DNA from: Paracoccaceae bacterium
Lineage (GTDB): Bacteria > Pseudomonadota > Alphaproteobacteria > Rhodobacterales > Rhodobacteraceae
Direction of reading: 5' to 3'
DNA length: 5,778 bases
NCBI GenBank assembly: GCA_007119835.1
Contig: SKOX01000154.1
Span: forward strand, 1 to 5,778
Shown in pieces: positions 5,331-5,778 of this stretch (within the stretch, counting starts at the first letter, position 1; each line of letters begins with the position of its first letter). The notes beneath the pieces were generated by a model that ran no database searches, had not been told where the DNA came from, and worked only from the letters and a program-made list of their open reading frames with translations. The translations under genes were made by a program, and so were the position numbers.

Positions 5331-5338
5331 TTGAAATC

Positions 5339-5778
5339 ATGGATGGCTCGAAAACATCCCCGCAGGCAGACCCGACGTCAGCCGGCCCGACGATGGGCCG
5401 TCGCAGGTTCGGCATGCTGATGGGAACAAGCGCGGCCGCCATGGCCGGAATTGCGGGAGCGCGGCAGGTCTCGGCGTCTACACAGGGCGCGGCTTCCGAG
5501 CCGGAAGCCTCCGCGCTTCCGGGATACGAAAGCGAGACCGGCCACGCGATCTATCACCTGCCGCGCGACCACGTGATGCATGGCGGGGCCTGGTATCGGG
5601 GCGCGGAGTACCAGGAAACCCATTACTTCACCGGCTTCTTCAACGACAGAAACACCGGCAAGCCCTATTCGGTGTTCTTCTGCTGGGCGTCCTACGGCTG
5701 GGACAACTCCCTTGGGCGTCCGGTGTGGAATGCCCTGTTCTCGATGGTCGATCTCGAGAGCAAGAGGTTCTTCCAGTG
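5339..5778 (+). CDS. Tat-exported protein with AttH/CrtC-like (lipocalin-like) N-terminal part; gene runs off the right edge
   Basis: The first 146 residues are present. Residues 20-24 (GRRRF) form a twin-arginine motif followed by a hydrophobic stretch (GMLMGTSAAAMAGIAGA, 25-41) and a plausible signal-peptidase site after VSA (44-46). The protein is therefore probably folded in the cytoplasm and exported to the periplasm by Tat. The mature part begins with a low-complexity Ala/Glu/Ser linker and then HGGAWYRGAEYQETHYFTGF (81-100), FNDRNTGKPYSVFF (101-114) and WNALFSMVDLESKRFF (130-145). The 'ET.YF.G...D..G..Y.V.F' pattern resembles the AttH/CrtC lipocalin-like family (carotenoid hydratases and secreted relatives of unknown role). 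This is pattern recognition on a fragment, so the family call is tentative. The start at 5339 rests on AGAAGGAG eight bases upstream. It is transcribed divergently from the ligase cluster across a 509-bp gap, and no functional link is proven. Confidence 0.7.
   Translation, partial: MDGSKTSPQADPTSAGPTMGRRRFGMLMGTSAAAMAGIAGARQVSASTQGAASEPEASALPGYESETGHAIYHLPRDHVMHGGAWYRGAEYQETHYFTGFFNDRNTGKPYSVFFCWASYGWDNSLGRPVWNALFSMVDLESKRFFQ

Larger units (their letters stand above)
4830..5338. other. Divergent intergenic region, no supported gene
   Basis: These 509 bp separate the minus-strand ligase cluster from the plus-strand Tat-signal gene, so they must hold promoters for both. I found no recognisable protein, tRNA or small RNA. 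A minus-strand frame (GTG at 5137 to the stop at 4826) would overlap the ligase start by four bases, but it is arginine-rich, matches no family I know and has a poor ribosome binding site. A plus-strand frame is open from 4982 into the gene at 5339. A 26-bp dyad lies at 4879-4904. No convincing -35/-10 pair was found for either direction. Confidence 0.5.

Overview
The window is uniformly GC-rich, with long open frames on both strands and strong G/C preference at third codon positions in the real genes. This suggests a high-GC proteobacterium. A soil or plant-associated alphaproteobacterium (Hyphomicrobiales-like) fits the gene types and the TGCA-rich promoter motifs, but no rRNA or marker gene is present to confirm it.

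Positions 1-4829 hold five genes on the minus strand. In transcription order they are: a YbdK/GCS2-type carboxylate-amine ligase (3675-4829); a Fes-like serine esterase of about 390 residues (2377-3552); a 418-residue ATP-grasp-like ligase (1075-2331); a small alpha/beta-hydrolase of 241 residues (280-1005); and the first 52 codons of a second ATP-grasp protein, which runs off the left edge (1-158). The gaps are 122, 45, 69 and 121 bp. The two short gaps look operonic. The two longer gaps carry AT-rich palindromic or repeated TGCA motifs that look like internal promoter or operator sites.

The three ligases all belong to ATP-dependent carboxylate-amine/peptide ligase families, and the two hydrolases have the Ser-acid-His signatures of putative esterases. 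The cluster therefore reads as a small pathway that builds an amide- or peptide-linked compound from ATP-activated carboxylates, with hydrolases that trim, release or transfer an acyl or peptidyl group. Neither hydrolase has a signal peptide, so the chemistry is probably cytoplasmic. No transporter, carrier protein or precursor peptide is visible in the window. The substrate and product cannot be read from sequence.

Positions 4830-5338 separate this cluster from a divergent plus-strand gene. They contain no gene I can support, but they do hold a clean 26-bp dyad about 60 bp upstream of the ligase and an unexplained open frame that runs into the next gene. From 5339 to the right edge lies the start of a plus-strand gene with a strong ribosome binding site and a twin-arginine (Tat) export signal. 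Its mature part resembles the AttH/CrtC-type lipocalin-like fold. It may or may not be related to the ligase cluster.
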